From the NCBI GenBank assembly GCA_038380435.1, contig JAWZYU010000056.1:1302001-1366000 (forward strand): DNA of 64,000 nucleotides, in the 5' to 3' direction. Position 1 is the stretch's first letter, and every line of letters begins with the position of its first letter. Position numbers and translations under genes: made by a program. The notes beneath the pieces were generated by a model, which saw only the letters and a program-made list of their open reading frames with translations, searched no databases and was not told the DNA's origin. Of this stretch, positions 32,036-42,572 are shown piece by piece. The stretch comes from Ryuthela nishihirai. Lineage: Eukaryota > Arthropoda > Arachnida > Araneae > Heptathelidae.

Positions 32036-32601
32036 TTATGAGATAAATAGAAGAATAAGATTGCCGCTGGTACTTTTAAGAATCTATGGAGAGTATGGAA
32101 AAATAGGCATATGCACCTAAAGACTAAAATTAGGCTATATAATGGTTTGGTTCTTTCTAAGGTTAGTTACGGTCACGAAACATGGACCTTTGTAAGCAGG
32201 ATAACAAGAAAATTAATGCCTTTGATTCTAGATGCTTACACAGTATCTTGGGGATTAGGTGGTTTGACTTTGTAAGTAATTATGAGGTTATAAGAAGGAG
32301 TCATCAACCTCCTTTGAGTAGCATATTGTGCAGAGAGAAACTGAGTTGGTTTGGCCATGTTGCCCATATGCATAGCTGCAGATTGGCAAAGAGGATTATG
32401 AACAGTGTGCCTAAAGGTATCAGAAAAAGGGGTAGACCTAGGATGTGATGGGTAGACAATGTCAAACAGGACCTTGCTAAAATTGGCCTAGAGTGGCCAA
32501 ATGCAGCAGCTGTAGCTCAAAAGAGACACGTCTGAAGAGGAAAATTATAGTCTGGTTGACCTCAATAGCCCATGGCTGCATGAGGATTTTGTATGTATGT
32601 A
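32036..32601 (+). mobile_element. RTE LINE copy D, 5'-truncated, 3' GTAT tail
   Basis: Only the last 565 bases are present, from ATAAATAGAAGAATAAGATT to the CATGAGGATTTTGTATGTAT tail. 5' truncation is the usual outcome of LINE insertion. It is nearly identical to the copy C 3' end, including the odd GGTCACGAAACATGG and a shifted CTTTGTAAGC. The ORF fragment 32182-32448 encodes GIRWFDFVSNYEVIRRSHQP...KRGRPRM. Confidence 0.9.
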
Positions 32602-32627
32602 TAAAAAGAAAAGTTTCAATTTGTTGT

Positions 32628-32881
32628 CTAGTGTAATTGGATTGCTTTAATAAAACATGTATATTATTATTTAATAAAATATGCAACATTTTCTTTTTTC
32701 GTTTGATATTTTTGAAGCTTAAATTACATATTTTTATAAAGTATATGTAAAAAAAAGTTTTAAATGGCAGTGTTTTTTTTTTTTAATTGAAATTTTGTTG
32801 TACTAAAAATAGACGTGTGCTGGGCCACTCATTTTGAATTCTGTCAACATCTTTATTCATTGGGAACCCAGGAGGGGTTAA
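32628..32881. repeat. Right part of a TTAA-MITE copy
   Basis: TTTAATAAAATATGCA, TTTTTGAAGCTTAAATTAC and TATATGTAAAAAAAAGTTTT match 14296-14400. The end reads CCCAGGAGGGG followed by TTAA at 32878-32881, the same end type as the 13.75 kb copy. Confidence 0.55.
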
Positions 32882-34605
32882 AACAACAGTAGCTATATTT
32901 ATATAGCCACAAATATATTTACCCAAAATTGCAAACAGTTAAAAATTAACATTAAAATTCATAACCCCAAATATTAATCAAAATGACAACTGAAATTAAA
33001 ATCGCAAATTTTATTTGTTATGAGCGACATTAATTCGTTATATCAACCACATCTGCCAAGGAGTTGATGTCGTATGAAGATGGCAGCAAAGCAGACTGTC
33101 AAAATGTATAATGCTCAAAAATAAATGTGTATATCAGCAGAAGATGATCTTTTACGATCTAAATATCAACCAGTCCAATATGGCAGCCCCATAGCAATAC
33201 ATCCTGCTGCACGTTGAGATAAACAACAGACTACATGTATTAAACAAATGAACATTCCCTGCATCAGTGAACAGTGACAATTACCACATTGCAATGCTAT
33301 TAGTTTGGTAAACCACTGACAGCTAGAACTGAGCATATAGATAGCAACTGAGCAACTATGGTGAGTGTACAAGACAAGGACTACTCTCTCATAGTGGTAA
33401 AGATAACAATTAAGCTTATAACTGCTCAATGTTTAAAATTAACCTTTTACCATCGCCTAAACCAATGAGTAATAGTACTGAATCATATTAGCATCTTAAA
33501 CTGCAATTACGGGATACAATTAACTGCCCTAACAGTGATATTGTGGAAATAAATCATTTTAAAATCACAAATATTAATATGAATTACAATGAAAAATCAA
33601 TAGGCAAAAGTGATTTGACAGAACATAATGAAATGGCACTTTTTACTGATCCCCCCCCCCCAACCAACAGCAGAGGTTTCTAAAAATATTTTTTTCATTC
33701 CCATAATAAAAAAAAGTTGTCACACTGCATAATTTTTATGAATTTTGGTTATTCTTTTGCTATTGATTACTCCAGTGGAAATTGAATGGTAGAACTTTCA
33801 ATTGCACTGACAGCAACAATTGCTAAAAGAAGGAAAACAATGTAATAGTGGTACATGTGTACATATCTCTGAATTGAGTAGCACTGTGTTATGTAGTTAA
33901 TATTAGAAATAAATACATATCTGGATTATAAAATGCCCCCAAAACTAAATAATCCCATCAGAGACAATAAGACTAAAATCCATGAAAATTTTGAACAATC
34001 CATTGCTGATTCACATTATAAAAGAGAAAGCTTCAGGAACTAAATAATCTTATCAGAGTCAACAAATCTTGAAACACATAAAAATTGTAAACAATGTACT
34101 GCAGATCCACAGTGAAAAAATTCCTCTTGGAAATAATCCTATCAAGGACAGCAACCTCAGAAAACAGTAAACAAGCTAAATGCATCTGCAAACTTGCACA
34201 TCACTAACTATATTTATACACCTATCTATATATTTATTCAGATTTTTAAATAATTAAAAATTATTTAATTTATAGTCAAAATATTTAAAATTAATATTGA
34301 AATTCATAACCATAAATATTAACATCGTGATTAAAGTTTATATTATCATTCATAACCACAAATATATTAATAAGACCTGCATAAGTACATTGAATTTAAC
34401 TGTTCTATAGGATTGCTTTCCCTCCAATACTGACATGAATATTTCTCACAATCCTCCCAGCAATTATTTCTATTGTAATACAATAATGACTATATTTTGT
34501 AAAATAGCCGCTGTATTTCACACAGTTATAGAAATATCCTTAAAATTCCAAACTCTTTAATTCGTTTTAAAATTCATAACCATATACACAGTCATATCAG
34601 AGTAA
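32882..34605. repeat. AT-rich DNA with diffuse tandem repeats
   Basis: No gene recognised. Variants of AAATTAATATTGAAATTCAT and CATAACCATAAATATTAA recur at about 32950, 33560, 34270 and 34345. Two to three degenerate units of about 95 bp (AACTAAATAATCCCATCAGA) lie at about 33943-34145. There is an 11-C run at 33651-33661. The 34.28-34.43 kb block resembles 41.39-41.48 kb. Confidence 0.5.
33943..34145. repeat. Degenerate tandem repeat, about 95-bp unit
   Basis: Unit 1 starts AACTAAATAATCCCATCAGA at about 33943, unit 2 AACTAAATAATCTTATCAGA at about 34038, and a partial unit 3 AAATAATCCTATCA at about 34133. The units share AACAAT and TTCACA/ATCCACA blocks in order. Confidence 0.65.
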
Positions 34606-35843
34606 TACAGGGTGTTTCGAAAAGGACTCGACCCTCTATTGGATTTTTCTATTTAAACTTGACAAAAGGCACAAATTTCAAAAGATGCAAATTAGACATA
34701 TATCTATTGTACCTTTACGACAGATGTTGAAAGTGATTTCCTGCAATCTGGATGCAGGTTCATACTGTTTCATGACATTTGCAGCCACCTTTCGTAATGT
34801 TTGTTTTCTTATGTTAAAAATCTCTCGGTTATCCTTCAAGTGTGTGAGGATTGTTTTGAAACACTACACATTTGAGATATCCCCAGAGAAAAAAATCTGA
34901 GGAGTAAGATCTTGAGGGCCACAAATTTTTTGAAATCAAATGATCACCAAAAAATTCCTGCAACATGACCATTGTGTCATTTGCAGTATGGGCAGTTTCC
35001 TTCTCTCGTTCATTCACATCCAATATTGCAATAAACTGTTGGATGAGGTCACGATAAATTACACAAGTTACAGTTGAGTCAAAAAATACCAAACACTAAT
35101 TTTCTGTGCATGTAATGGTCGTTCGTGAAAAGTGTGAGGATTTTCACTGCTCCATATTCGACTATTTTGACTGTTCACATACCCATCCAAGTGAAACCAA
35201 GCCTCATCACTGAAATGAACACGGTCCAACACCTCAATTCCATTTTCATCAACAAAAGAATGAAACCAACAACAGTACCGTAAACATTTTTCATGGTCTA
35301 GTTCTTTCAGTTCATGAATGACACCATGTGGCAGGCATGAAATTTTAACTTCTTTGTAGCCCTGAAAACAGTAGCTGGTGACAGTCCAACCTGTGAAGAT
35401 AACTTTCTAAGAGATTTTCTGGGTGAGCTAGTTGAATGCTGAGACACATCATCAAAAACTTTGGCAGTTAACAGTGATAGCTGGCATGGGCTCTTTCAAT
35501 CCTGTACAGACCCAGTGTCACGAAATTTATCAATCAAACGAGATATCATCAACTTGTTGGGAATTGCAGACTGAGGAAACTTCAACTCAAACTCCTCTCT
35601 CACACACTTGTAAGATTTGTACTCACAATAAGTTTCAACAATAAATACATGTTCGTTTTTGGAAAACGACATAGCTGACTGGAATGAATGCTTGAGTGAG
35701 ACTAGCGTGTGACAAGGTCATTTCAACTGCTAAACACTGTTAACCTTGAGTACAGTAGTACCAACTGACTAATATTATGGCATAAAATGTACATGCGTGT
35801 AAGTTCTAGTCTTAGGGTTGCGTCCTTTTTGAAACACCCTGTA
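34606..35843 (-). mobile_element. Mariner-superfamily DNA transposon, degenerate but with both ends
   Basis: TA at 34606-34607 and 35842-35843 flanks the 1234-bp element 34608-35841. The terminal inverted repeats start CAGGGTGTTTCGAAAAGGAC on the left and CAGGGTGTTTCAAAAAGGAC on the other strand at the right. TA targets and this length fit an IS630/Tc1/mariner element. The transposase on the minus strand is broken. Confidence 0.9.
34829..35672 (-). pseudogene. Mariner-superfamily transposase remnant
   Basis: The minus-strand ATG at 35672 gives MSFSKNEHVFIVETYCEYKS, then a helix-turn-helix region with IPNKLMISRLIDKFRDTGSV. The catalytic part carries many stops. The last open stretch (35092-34829) reads LIQQFIAILDVNERE, HTANDTMVMLQEFFGDHLIS, LWPSRSYSSDFFLWGYLK and NNPHTLEG. 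These C-terminal motifs are characteristic of the superfamily. The usual DGA before HTA is absent or mutated. It is inactive. Confidence 0.85.
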
Positions 35844-35881
35844 TGACCACCTACCATAGTATACGTATAGTAGGTGGTCAT
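35843..35881. repeat. Small palindrome abutting the mariner-like element
   Basis: ATGACCACCTA (35843-35853) and TAGGTGGTCAT (35871-35881) are perfect inverted arms with an inner CATAGTATACGTATAG that is itself partly palindromic. ATGACCACCT also starts the inner TIR of the 15.3 kb MITE, so this may be a collapsed MITE remnant. Confidence 0.75.
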
Positions 35882-36094
35882 ATTATTCTGGCACAATTGG
35901 TATATTAATGAAAATTAACCCTATTTCAACTCCACTCAAAATGACTTCGAAATAGCAGACCAACTCAACATGATTTATCAAGGCAAACAATTTTTACTGG
36001 ATAACACATGCTTAACTACAGCTACCATGCCCATTCCTAAATGTAAAACTGTCTTTCACCATACATTTATTCATCCTCTACTATATTGCAAGAG

Positions 36095-36300
36095 CCGTCC
36101 CATGGCCGAGTGGTTAGTGCGCTTGGCTACTGATCTAAGGGACCTGGGTTCGAGCCCTGGATAAGGCATGGTTGTATGTGTTGTTTTTCTGCTGAGGTCC
36201 TGCCATCCTCTCGGATCTTCTACTTTGGCATATAAACTGACAGGCTCCTGTCAGACCTCTGTGGCAAGCAGCTGCTTGAGGGGGTATTTATTTTTTTATT
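36095..36300 (+). mobile_element. SINE-A, best-preserved full-length copy
   Basis: The head CCCATGGCCGAGTGGTTAGT holds an A box, followed by CTTGGCTACTGATCTAAGGG and the B box GGGTTCGAGCCC. The body (TTTTTCTGCTGAGGTCCTGC, ATAAACTGACAGGCTCCTGT, CAGACCTCTGTGGCAAGCAG) and tail CTGCTTGAGGGGGTATTTAT are complete. The head folds by eye like a class II (long variable arm) tRNA of serine/leucine type, though the variable arm is not conserved. There is no coding sequence. Confidence 0.92.
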
Positions 36301-36870
36301 TATTTACTATATTGCAATCATCTGAAAATTCAAACACTTTTTTTCCAAAGTCTATTCTTTAATAGCCCCAAACTAATTCTCACCATTGCATCTTTTCCCC
36401 ACATTTGAATCTTTAGTGATTTACCTCTTCTTGCCATATTCTCAACAAAACACTGCATTATATTAAAGGAAAACATACAAGTAAAAAGAGTTCTGACTCC
36501 CTCCCTCTCAAACTCTCACTCTATACAACTTGCATGAAACATTCCCCTACTGCAACATTAAGTTCTCTAATTCCCACCTTCAAATATCCTGATCATAATA
36601 TTTATTACACACCATTTATCTTAACATATTCCAAAACACAGTATAGTTACATACAGGGGGTCCCTATTACAAGTTGTTTCACACTTATGTTGTTGGTATA
36701 TTGAAGACAGCGAAGTAAATTTCCCTCCCACATTTATATTGGTCTCTTTGTCAGAGTAACTCCTTAATTTGAAACTCATTTCAGCAGTGGAGTCTTAAAA
36801 TCCCATGCCTGCCACCATCCTCTACAGACCTATTTTGTTCTTTGGTGTTTGTAATTAATAAAAAATAAAA
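36301..36870. other. Unannotated DNA
   Basis: Nothing is recognised; no open frame has a motif. Confidence 0.4.
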
Positions 36871-36902
36871 AATAAATACCCCCTCAAGCAGCTGCTTGCC
36901 AC
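36871..36902 (-). mobile_element. SINE-A 3' tail fragment
   Basis: AATAAATACCCCCTCAAGCA and GCTGCTTGCCAC match the last 32 bases of SINE-A on the minus strand. The rest is missing. Confidence 0.75.
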
Positions 36903-37029
36903 TTAATAGTTCCAATTTGTGTTTCCTTTGTGCATATCGGGTTCCAGATATAGCAGTTCCCTCCAGGGGCATAGCAAAGGACTGGTCTGGTTGGGGGGGG
37001 GGGAGAAATAAAAAAAAATTTCCAACAAA

Positions 37030-37656
37030 AAATTAAAATTTTGGCAACTGAGCAATTTGCTTAGATTCCTGCTCCGTGGGGGGGAGGGGGGTCACAACTC
37101 TCCAATATTTTGCTGTTTGACTTCCAATTTTACCAACTAACCGTAATTTTGCCATTTAACTTTAAATTTTGCCTGCTAGCCATAAGTTCACACAAATAAT
37201 TCCAATTTCCAATATTTACATTTTGTTTGAATTGTAGCAAAGTCAGTGTGAATTTTTCCTTGATTTGCCAACTCTCCTTGATTTCACGAAACTAATCCCA
37301 ATTTTTACATTCCTAAATATGCCAAATCACTTCAAACTTTTCAAATTCCTCTAGATTTTGCCAAGTTTTCTCGATTTTAGTCAACTATTCTCAATCTTAC
37401 AAACCCAATTATCACAACTCGCCTGTATTTTCCAGGTGGATTTGAATTTTGTCAACTGCCCTACACTTTGTTGTTTCCTCAATTTATCCAACACTCCTTC
37501 ATTTCACAAAACAAATCTCAATTTTCACAACTCGCCTATATTTTACCAAGTGGGTTCGAATTTTGCCAACTCACCGTAATTTTACAGAACAAATCACAAT
37601 TTTTACATCTTTTCCCTGAATTTGAAAAGTCACTTCAAATTTTATCAACTCTCCTT
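37030..37656. repeat. Degenerate minisatellite, left block
   Basis: Short motifs AATTTTGCCAACTC, ATTTTACCAAGT, TTTCACAAACAAATC and CAATTTTCACAACTCGCC recur in shuffled order roughly every 25-35 bases. The open frames across it are runs of repeated Phe, Cys, Gln, Leu and Asn codons and are not genes. Confidence 0.8.
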
Positions 37657-39910
37657 AACCTTTAACTACTCGCGTGGTGTATAGTGTACACCACATGTAT
37701 TATTTATCATCAGACAACTAAATCTCAATAAAACCATTATTACAGGAGTTAATAATTTTATTGATCATAAAAAATAAGCAAGCAGAAGGTAAAATATCCA
37801 AAATAATAAATACTCTGATATGAACATAATTGATTATCTCGTCTTTCCTGGTGTTGCACTTTTAATGGCCAGCAGTGTACATAGTATATCTAGAAGGATG
37901 CATGTCGCCTCTGGCACATATGAGAATCTCATTTTCAAAGAGAAGGAATCTTCGCTATTACTGTTATTACTTCTTCGCTATTACTGTAATTACTTCTTCG
38001 CTATTACTGTTTTTACATTCGTTACACGTAATAACACTTTCCATATGTTCCTTACATACAGGCCTTTGACAATTGTTACACATTACAGTGGTAACCCGAT
38101 TCTTTTTTCTTTCGCATAGAAAACATCTAGCTCGAATTTTTGAGGTGGTTCCCCATCTGTGTCTTCTTGGTTTCTTTTATATTTCGATAAGAATAGTTTT
38201 ATGTCAGTGGGCAAAGATTGTACTGCTGCACGTTCAATGAGATGTGGTTTCATCAAAGCCAACGCTAAATTTTTTAGAAAAATTTGTCTGTGTTTTTGTG
38301 CAGATATAATATTTGTTGCATTATACAAAATCTGGCTATTGATATCTGCCATATTCACCAATTGAAAAAATATCACCAAAGGCCATCTTCTAGTTCTTTG
38401 GTTTACAGAGTACATATTACACATTTTATCTACTATATCCACACCCCCTTTTGTAGCATTATAATCCATTATAATTTCCGGTTTATTAGTATCTTGATTT
38501 ATGGCAGTTGTTCCTATCATTGTTATCTTGTGCCGTAAAAGTTCTTTCACCAAGGGATAACTGAAATACCAATTATCACATGTCAAATTTCTGTTACTTC
38601 CTTACATTTTCAAGTAAGCAATGTACTATATCTGTAGGTGTGTTTGATAAATTGTATTTTCCTTCTGGTTGTTTGCCACAATACACTTCCAAGTTACTAA
38701 CGTAAAAGATTTTAGCATCACAAAGCACAAACACCTTCAACCCATATTTCGCAGGTTTATTTGGGATATACTGGACAAAACTGCAACATCCTCTAAATGC
38801 TATCAACATTTCATCAGTCGTCAGATATTCGCCTAACATATGTTTTTTACAATTGTCTACAAAACTGTCAACTATGAATCGAATAGCGGCTAACTTATCA
38901 GTGACTTTTCTTTTGTCCCTGGTACTTTTATCATCAAATCTTATTGCTGTTAGCAAAAAAAGAAATCGCTGATAACTCATGCAGGCTCAGTATATTTGTG
39001 ACTCTGTACCATCATTAGTCCACAGTTCTAAGAGGTGAGCATGGTTTTGTTTTTTACATCCTGATAAAAACGGCAAACCAATAAATGCTAACAATTCTGC
39101 TTTTGTAGTTTCTTTTGCGTCTTTTTCTCGAGCATAATTTGGCCTAACTTTTGCGATTTACAAGTTTGTACATTAAACAATGTGCTTGATCATTTCGTCA
39201 TTGAAAATTTTCAAAAATGAGCTTAGCTCATTAGAAATACCTAGTGCATTATGGTTTGCCCCTCGAACTGTGTTTATTATGTTTTTTGAAGATGTTTTAT
39301 TGCACTTGCAAGCTGGCTTTTATTCCAAATGGTTTGCTTATCTTTACCCACAAATTTTCCATCACTTTCAGTTGACTTTTTTTGCTAAATCATCTGTATC
39401 GCTTACTTCTTCTGAATTAGTATCGTGGCCACTTTCTTCAATAACTTCGTCATCTGAAATATCTGATTCCACTGGTAACTCTTCTTCAGAATCTGTATTG
39501 CATATAACCAGAGCAATAGCTTCTGACTCTGCATCAGTTAGTCTGTTTCGGTTTCGATTTTTCACACGATCCCTGTAATATGTGAAATTGAATTTCATAA
39601 AACTCGATAAACAGAATATTTAAAACAAAAACTAGTCAAAAGTTGTAGTCAATTGATACAACAGTTAAAAAAAACGTTCTATATGAACTTACATAATTAA
39701 TCGCGTTGGTGTATTTTATACACCACAGAGGAAAAGCATTATAATGTAGCTGCCTGATGAGCACTTGAATTGAAACTGATAGGCATATCTTGGCAACATG
39801 TTAAAGGAAGGATACATAGAGCGGCTAGAGTGGGGAAATGTGTAAAAACAAGTTGCAACAGATTTTGTATTGGTGTACTTTTTACACCAGCACGAGTAGT
39901 TAAAGGTTAA
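37655..39910 (-). mobile_element. piggyBac transposon, complete ends, broken transposase
   Basis: TTAA at 37655-37658 and 39907-39910 flanks a 2248-bp element. The terminal inverted repeats read CCTTTAACTACTCG at 37659-37672 and its exact complement at 39893-39906. Just inside are paired GGTGTATAGTGTACACC and GGTGTACTTTTTACACC palindromes, and a third GGTGTATTTTATACACC at about 39709, probably subterminal transposase-binding repeats. It interrupts the minisatellite of a hAT-type element. Confidence 0.95.
38083..39598 (-). pseudogene. piggyBac transposase, degenerate
   Basis: Read from 39598 downwards, an acidic N-terminus (TDSEEELPVESDISDDEVIE, followed by TNSEEVSDTDD) comes first, then a damaged stretch (39360-38985) with several stops that still shows GLPFLSGCKKQNH. 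The open part 38980-38594 holds MSYQRFLFLLTAIRFDD and LTTDEMLIAFRG (first catalytic Asp) and KVFVLCDAKIFY. The part 38586-38083 holds CDNWYFSYPL (second Asp) and GGVDIVDKMC (third Asp). Downstream, minus-strand Cys codons near 38110-38030 look like the C-terminal Cys-rich finger in a shifted frame. All three catalytic Asp are kept, but about four stops or shifts kill it. Confidence 0.9.
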
Positions 39911-40690
39911 TTGCACAAGAAAGGCACAATTTTCACAACTCCCCTGTATTTTACCAAGTGGCTTCGAATTTTGCCAAGAGTTCTTGGATTTTCCAACTCT
40001 CCTTAATTTCACAAAAACAATCTCAATTTTCACAAATCGCCCGTATTTTACCAAGTGAATTCGAATTTTGCCAATTGCCCTAGATTTTGTCAAGCTTCCT
40101 CGATTTTGCCATCTCGCCACAATTTTACAGAAAACAAATTCCAATTTTACATCACACCTGATTTTTGCAAAGCCACTCTGAATTTTGCCAACTCTCCTAG
40201 ATATTGCGAAGTTGACTCGATTTTGCTAACACGCCATAATTTTGCAGAAAAATGATTGCGATTTTTAAATCTCACCTGAATTCTGTCAACTCCACGATTT
40301 TGCCAAGTCAATGTATTTTGCCAATTGCCCCTAGATTTTGCAAACTCGCCATAATTTTACAGAAAAAAAATCCAAATTTTCACATCTCACCTGAATTTTG
40401 CCAACTCGCTATAATTTTACAGAAAAAAAATCCTAATTTTTACATCTCGCCTGAATTTTGTCAACTCCCCAAGATCCGAAGTCACTCCAAATTTTGCCAA
40501 CTCACCTGTATTTTACTAAGTGGCTTTGAATTTTGCCAACTGCTCTAAGTTTTGCCGTCTCTCCATTTTCCAAACTGCCTTAGATTTGCCAAGTTGCCTC
40601 AATTTTGACAACTCCCCTTAATTTTCCAAAAAAAAATCACAAATTTTCACAACTCGCCTAGATTTTACGAAGTCGCTTCGAATTTTGCCA
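39911..40690. repeat. Degenerate minisatellite, right block
   Basis: This is the continuation of the 37.03 kb array. CATCTCACCTGAATTTTGCC and CATAATTTTACAGAAAAAAA recur in nearly exact tandem at about 40345, 40385 and 40440 (unit about 58 bp), the most regular part of the array. Confidence 0.85.
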
Positions 40691-40754
40691 ACTCTGAGTT
40701 ACTTTGGGGGGAGCCTCCCCCCATCCCCCCCATGGCTATGCCCCTGGTGCCCTC

Positions 40755-41780
40755 TATCATTCTGATTGTGCTCCCAAGCTCTACATCAGTGGTAGATAAC
40801 AAGATAGCAATGAGAACTCTCAACTTGAATCCCCAGCCTCATCCACTGCATAATTTCTCCTAATTCCTGTAATCAAGCCAAACAAGCTCCAGTCATTTCC
40901 TTTCGATGATAAAAGTTTTACAGTTAAATCCTTTAAAAATTGTTTTATTCTATGCATTTTTACACTAAACATGTTTGGCATGCAAGTTGTTGCTATCAAA
41001 CATAAAATAGTTTCTAATGTTCATACAATACAAAAATGATTTAATGATGTTTTCCTTTATTCCACTGTATTTTACATGTATTGGTATTGTGAAAAATACC
41101 CTTTAAAAGTTGTGTAAGGGATGCTAATGCTCCTACAGTCCCTATCCTTTTGTATTTACATGTATTCTTATAAGGGAAAATACCCATTACACATTTTCAT
41201 TTTATGTTGTGATTATCACAATGTATAACAGTCAAATCACTTTATTTCTCACATAACGTGATTCACACTAGCTATCCCAAAAACAAATCACAAGCCAATA
41301 CAAACATGTTACTGTTAGCATAATGTTATGTTCGTTGTTGAGTTTCCCTTCACAGAACTCTCTTGACCATGAAATGTCACTTGGCCAATTAATATTGACA
41401 ATTCATAACCATAAATGGTCATAAAAATGCATAAGTACATTGAATGTAGCTATTCAGTTAAAACACTGGAAATCACCTTCCTTCCCCCAAAAAACAACAA
41501 ACATAAATAATTGTCTCCCCCCCCCCTACAATTACTCTGCCCAGTTGGAATTATAAATGACAACCATAGTCCACTGCAAAGATTCTATAATGTAATAAAC
41601 AACATTGAGCCCAGTATATAGTGGATACCAAGCCTAACTTGCATGATAAAATTGCCAAAAACAAGCCAGTAAATACTTTCAAATGTTGACCATAAATCAG
41701 ATTCACAATGGAAAAATGCCACCACAATTAAAATATATATATTCAATGTGTCAATAATGATTATCTATAATAAAATAAAA
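40755..41780. other. Unannotated AT-rich DNA
   Basis: No gene. AATTCATAACCATAAA and GCATAAGTACATTGAAT at about 41400-41450 are shared with 34.3-34.4 kb. Confidence 0.4.
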
Positions 41781-42362
41781 AAAAAAAAACCCTCGAGCAG
41801 CTGCTTGCCACAGAGTTCTAACAGAAGCTAGTCAGTTGAATATGCCATAGAGAAGATCTGTGAGGAAGGAGAGATCTCAGCAGAAATATAACGCAAACAT
41901 CCATGCCTTGGGGCTCGAACCCAGGTCCCTTTCATCAGGGGCGGGGGTGGCTCAATCGGTATCGCACCAGGCTCGTAATCTGTAGTTCTCAGGTTCGAGT
42001 CCCAGCTGGGTCAGCGTTGAGATTTATCTCCGCAAAATTCCCCGCCCTGCCCACGGTCAGTAGGGGACACCGATGGGCTTGGAAAGACCGCCGTCCGTCG
42101 GATGGGACGTTAAGACGTGGCCCCGTGTGCGGGAGAACCATACCCTGTGCACATTAAAGAACACGCTGGATGGCCTTGACGGGAGGCTACCATCTGTCTC
42201 CCAACAGCTGTTCCAGTGGGTTCGCCTCCCCCAACCTTCTCTGAGCCTTCGGGGTCCATGTGACCTGGCCATTTAGCCCATGGTGTGCAAAAAAGTGCCA
42301 CTCAGAGATAAAACAACCCAACCCTTTCATCAGTAGCTAAGTGCACTAACCACTTGGCCACA
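41781..42362 (-). mobile_element. SINE-A copy split by a SINE-B insertion
   Basis: The SINE-A 3' part is 41781-41938 (CCTCGAGCAGCTGCTTGCC to the B box GGGTTCGAGCCC on the minus strand). Its tRNA head resumes at 42322-42362 (GTGGCCAAGTGGTTAGTGCA on the minus strand). The SINE-B between has a 12-bp target duplication, which fixes the order of events. Confidence 0.92.
41927..42333 (+). mobile_element. SINE-B full-length copy nested in SINE-A
   Basis: The SINE-B is about 41939-42321, with CCCTTTCATCAG at 41927-41938 and again at 42322-42333. It is full length from GGCGGGGGTGGCTCAATCGG to AAAACAACCCAA and close to the 61 and 63 kb copies, so relatively young. Confidence 0.95.
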
Positions 42363-42474
42363 TATTTGATGCAACCACAAATATAACATTTTCCCAAAAC
42401 TTTTGAATAAATAATAAATAAACTCTACATACTTGGTATTAACTTATAAATAACCACTTTGAAGTTGATTTAAA

Positions 42475-42572
42475 TTTTAGAGGAAAAATTGTCTTGAGCC
42501 GTTGGGATACAAATTTACAACCTCCTGATAACATGTCGGGTGCTCTGGACCCTGAGCTACCAGCCGCCAATC
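42475..42572 (-). mobile_element. Single tRNA-like unit related to the inverted elements
   Basis: The minus strand reads GGCTGGTAGCTCAGGGTCCA (A box) and TTTGTATCCC (weak B box), followed by CTCAAGACAATTTTTCCTC and TAAAATTT, the same head-plus-tail layout as the arms at 17.1 kb, without an inverted partner. Confidence 0.5.

Larger units (their letters stand above)
36956..40754. mobile_element. hAT-type non-autonomous element containing a minisatellite
   Basis: The ends CAGGGGCATAGC (36964-36975) and GCTATGCCCCTG (40735-40746) are perfect 12-bp inverted repeats. The flanks are GTTCCCTC (36956-36963) and GTGCCCTC (40747-40754), an 8-bp target duplication with one mismatch. CAGnGG termini and 8-bp duplications are hAT hallmarks. 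The interior is G-rich near both ends (GGGGGGGG at 36993; CCCCCCATCCCCCC at 40720) and otherwise a degenerate array. Without the piggyBac at 37659-39906 it would be about 1.5 kb. It has no transposase of its own. Confidence 0.7.

Noticed and set aside
33166..33429. 87-codon frame on the minus strand
   Set aside because: No motif or similarity to any family in the window. It is probably chance.
36095..36180. Possible functional tRNA gene (GCCGAGTGGTTA ... GGTTCGAGCC)
   Set aside because: The tRNA-like part is followed by the same body and tail in at least eight places, so it is a SINE head. The same applies to the SINE-B heads.
37358..37665. Open frames rich in Phe, Cys, Leu and Asn over the minisatellite, also at 40055-40548
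   Set aside because: Repeated DNA motifs produce repeated residues by chance. There is no start context, domain or conservation.
38159..39578. Plus-strand open frames over the piggyBac element
   Set aside because: They are the antisense of the transposase coding strand and have no motifs.
37030..40690. Regularly spaced short repeats that might suggest a CRISPR-like array
   Set aside because: Units are degenerate, of variable spacing and without unique spacers or cas genes, and the DNA is clearly eukaryotic. It is a minisatellite inside a transposon.
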